Shown here piece by piece: positions 6,162-6,369 of a stretch of DNA of 6,369 nt. The position numbers and the translations under genes are program-made. The stretch covers positions 1 to 6,369 of the forward strand of contig JBQGCF010000329.1 of NCBI GenBank assembly GCA_052038315.1, given 5' to 3'. Within the stretch, counting starts at the first letter, position 1, and each line of letters begins with the position of its first letter. The notes beneath the pieces were generated by a model, which searched no databases, was not told the origin of the DNA, and saw nothing but the letters and a program-made list of their open reading frames with translations. The DNA is from Iamia sp052038315. GTDB lineage: Bacteria; Actinomycetota; Acidimicrobiia; Acidimicrobiales; Iamiaceae.

Positions 6162-6369
6162 TCAGCTGGCCTCGAACCAGATCCTGGTGTTCCCGAAGCT
6201 GATCTCGTTGCCGTCCTCGAGGGGCTGGATCGAGACCCGCATGCCGACGACGCGGGCCCCGTTTGACGAGCCGAGGACGACCAGGACCCACCCCGCACCG
6301 GCCGGGCGGATCTCGGCGTGCGCGCGCCTCACCAGGGGAACGGCGAGCACGAACGACGACTCCGCCCGC
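6162..6369 (-). CDS. fhaA: FhaA-like protein, C-terminal FHA-domain fragment (5' end outside window)
   Basis: Only the last 69 codons are present; the start lies beyond the right edge. The fragment has the shape of the second half of an FHA domain: a strand ending LVRRAHAEI, then WVLVVLGSSNGARVVG, then LEDGNEISFGNTRIWFEAS before the stop. Position immediately upstream of fhaB in this cluster identifies it as FhaA, which in mycobacteria binds the phosphorylated MviN/MurJ pseudokinase domain and tunes wall synthesis. The signature is degenerate: the usual SRRH reads RRAH, so the phosphothreonine-contacting Ser is missing, and DLGSTNGT reads VLGSSNGA, with the NG retained. The Gly-Arg motif is outside the window. 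Several codons here (TCA, AGG, GTT) are less GC-rich than is typical of the neighbouring genes. Either the domain has diverged and lost canonical binding, or the sequence near this edge contains errors. Family identity is fairly sure; function of this copy is less so. Confidence 0.8.
   Translation of the reverse strand, partial: RAESSFVLAVPLVRRAHAEIRPAGAGWVLVVLGSSNGARVVGMRVSIQPLEDGNEISFGNTRIWFEAS

Overview
The window is a single-direction (minus-strand) stretch of very high-GC DNA. It carries the conserved actinobacterial cell-growth and Ser/Thr-phosphosignalling cluster, in the order fhaA (3' end only), fhaB, pstP, rodA, pbpA, PknA/PknB-type kinase (5' part only). This is the gene order known from the oriC-proximal locus of Mycobacterium tuberculosis (Rv0020c to Rv0014c). 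GC-rich third codon positions, GTG starts and protein sequences close to, but clearly different from, mycobacterial and streptomycete versions suggest a high-GC actinobacterium outside those genera. An Acidimicrobiia-like lineage is possible, but the sequence alone does not prove it.

Transcription order, right to left: the C-terminal FHA domain of FhaA (6162-6369); FhaB, a membrane-anchored FHA protein (5583-6074); a 172-base interval with a perfect 10-bp inverted repeat and a possible 59-residue small ORF that overlaps both neighbours by ATGA; PstP, a membrane PP2C phosphatase (3866-5410); RodA, a SEDS glycosyltransferase (2544-3869); PbpA, a class B transpeptidase (1063-2541); and the N-terminal kinase domain plus Ala-rich linker of a PknB-like kinase (1-1013). 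pstP, rodA and pbpA are packed with a GTGA overlap and a 2-base gap, so they are probably co-transcribed and translationally coupled.

Functionally, RodA polymerises lipid II into glycan and PbpA crosslinks it. The kinase and PstP set the phosphorylation state of the machinery, and the FHA proteins read phosphothreonine marks. No mobile element, CRISPR array, tRNA or rRNA is visible, and no gap between genes exceeds 300 bases.

I do not see an exotic new system. The points worth checking are: a disrupted DN-T motif in PstP explained by three same-type transversions in 11 bases; a degenerate FHA signature in the FhaA fragment; the small coupled ORF with its hairpin before pstP; and an extreme Ser/Thr tail on PstP.
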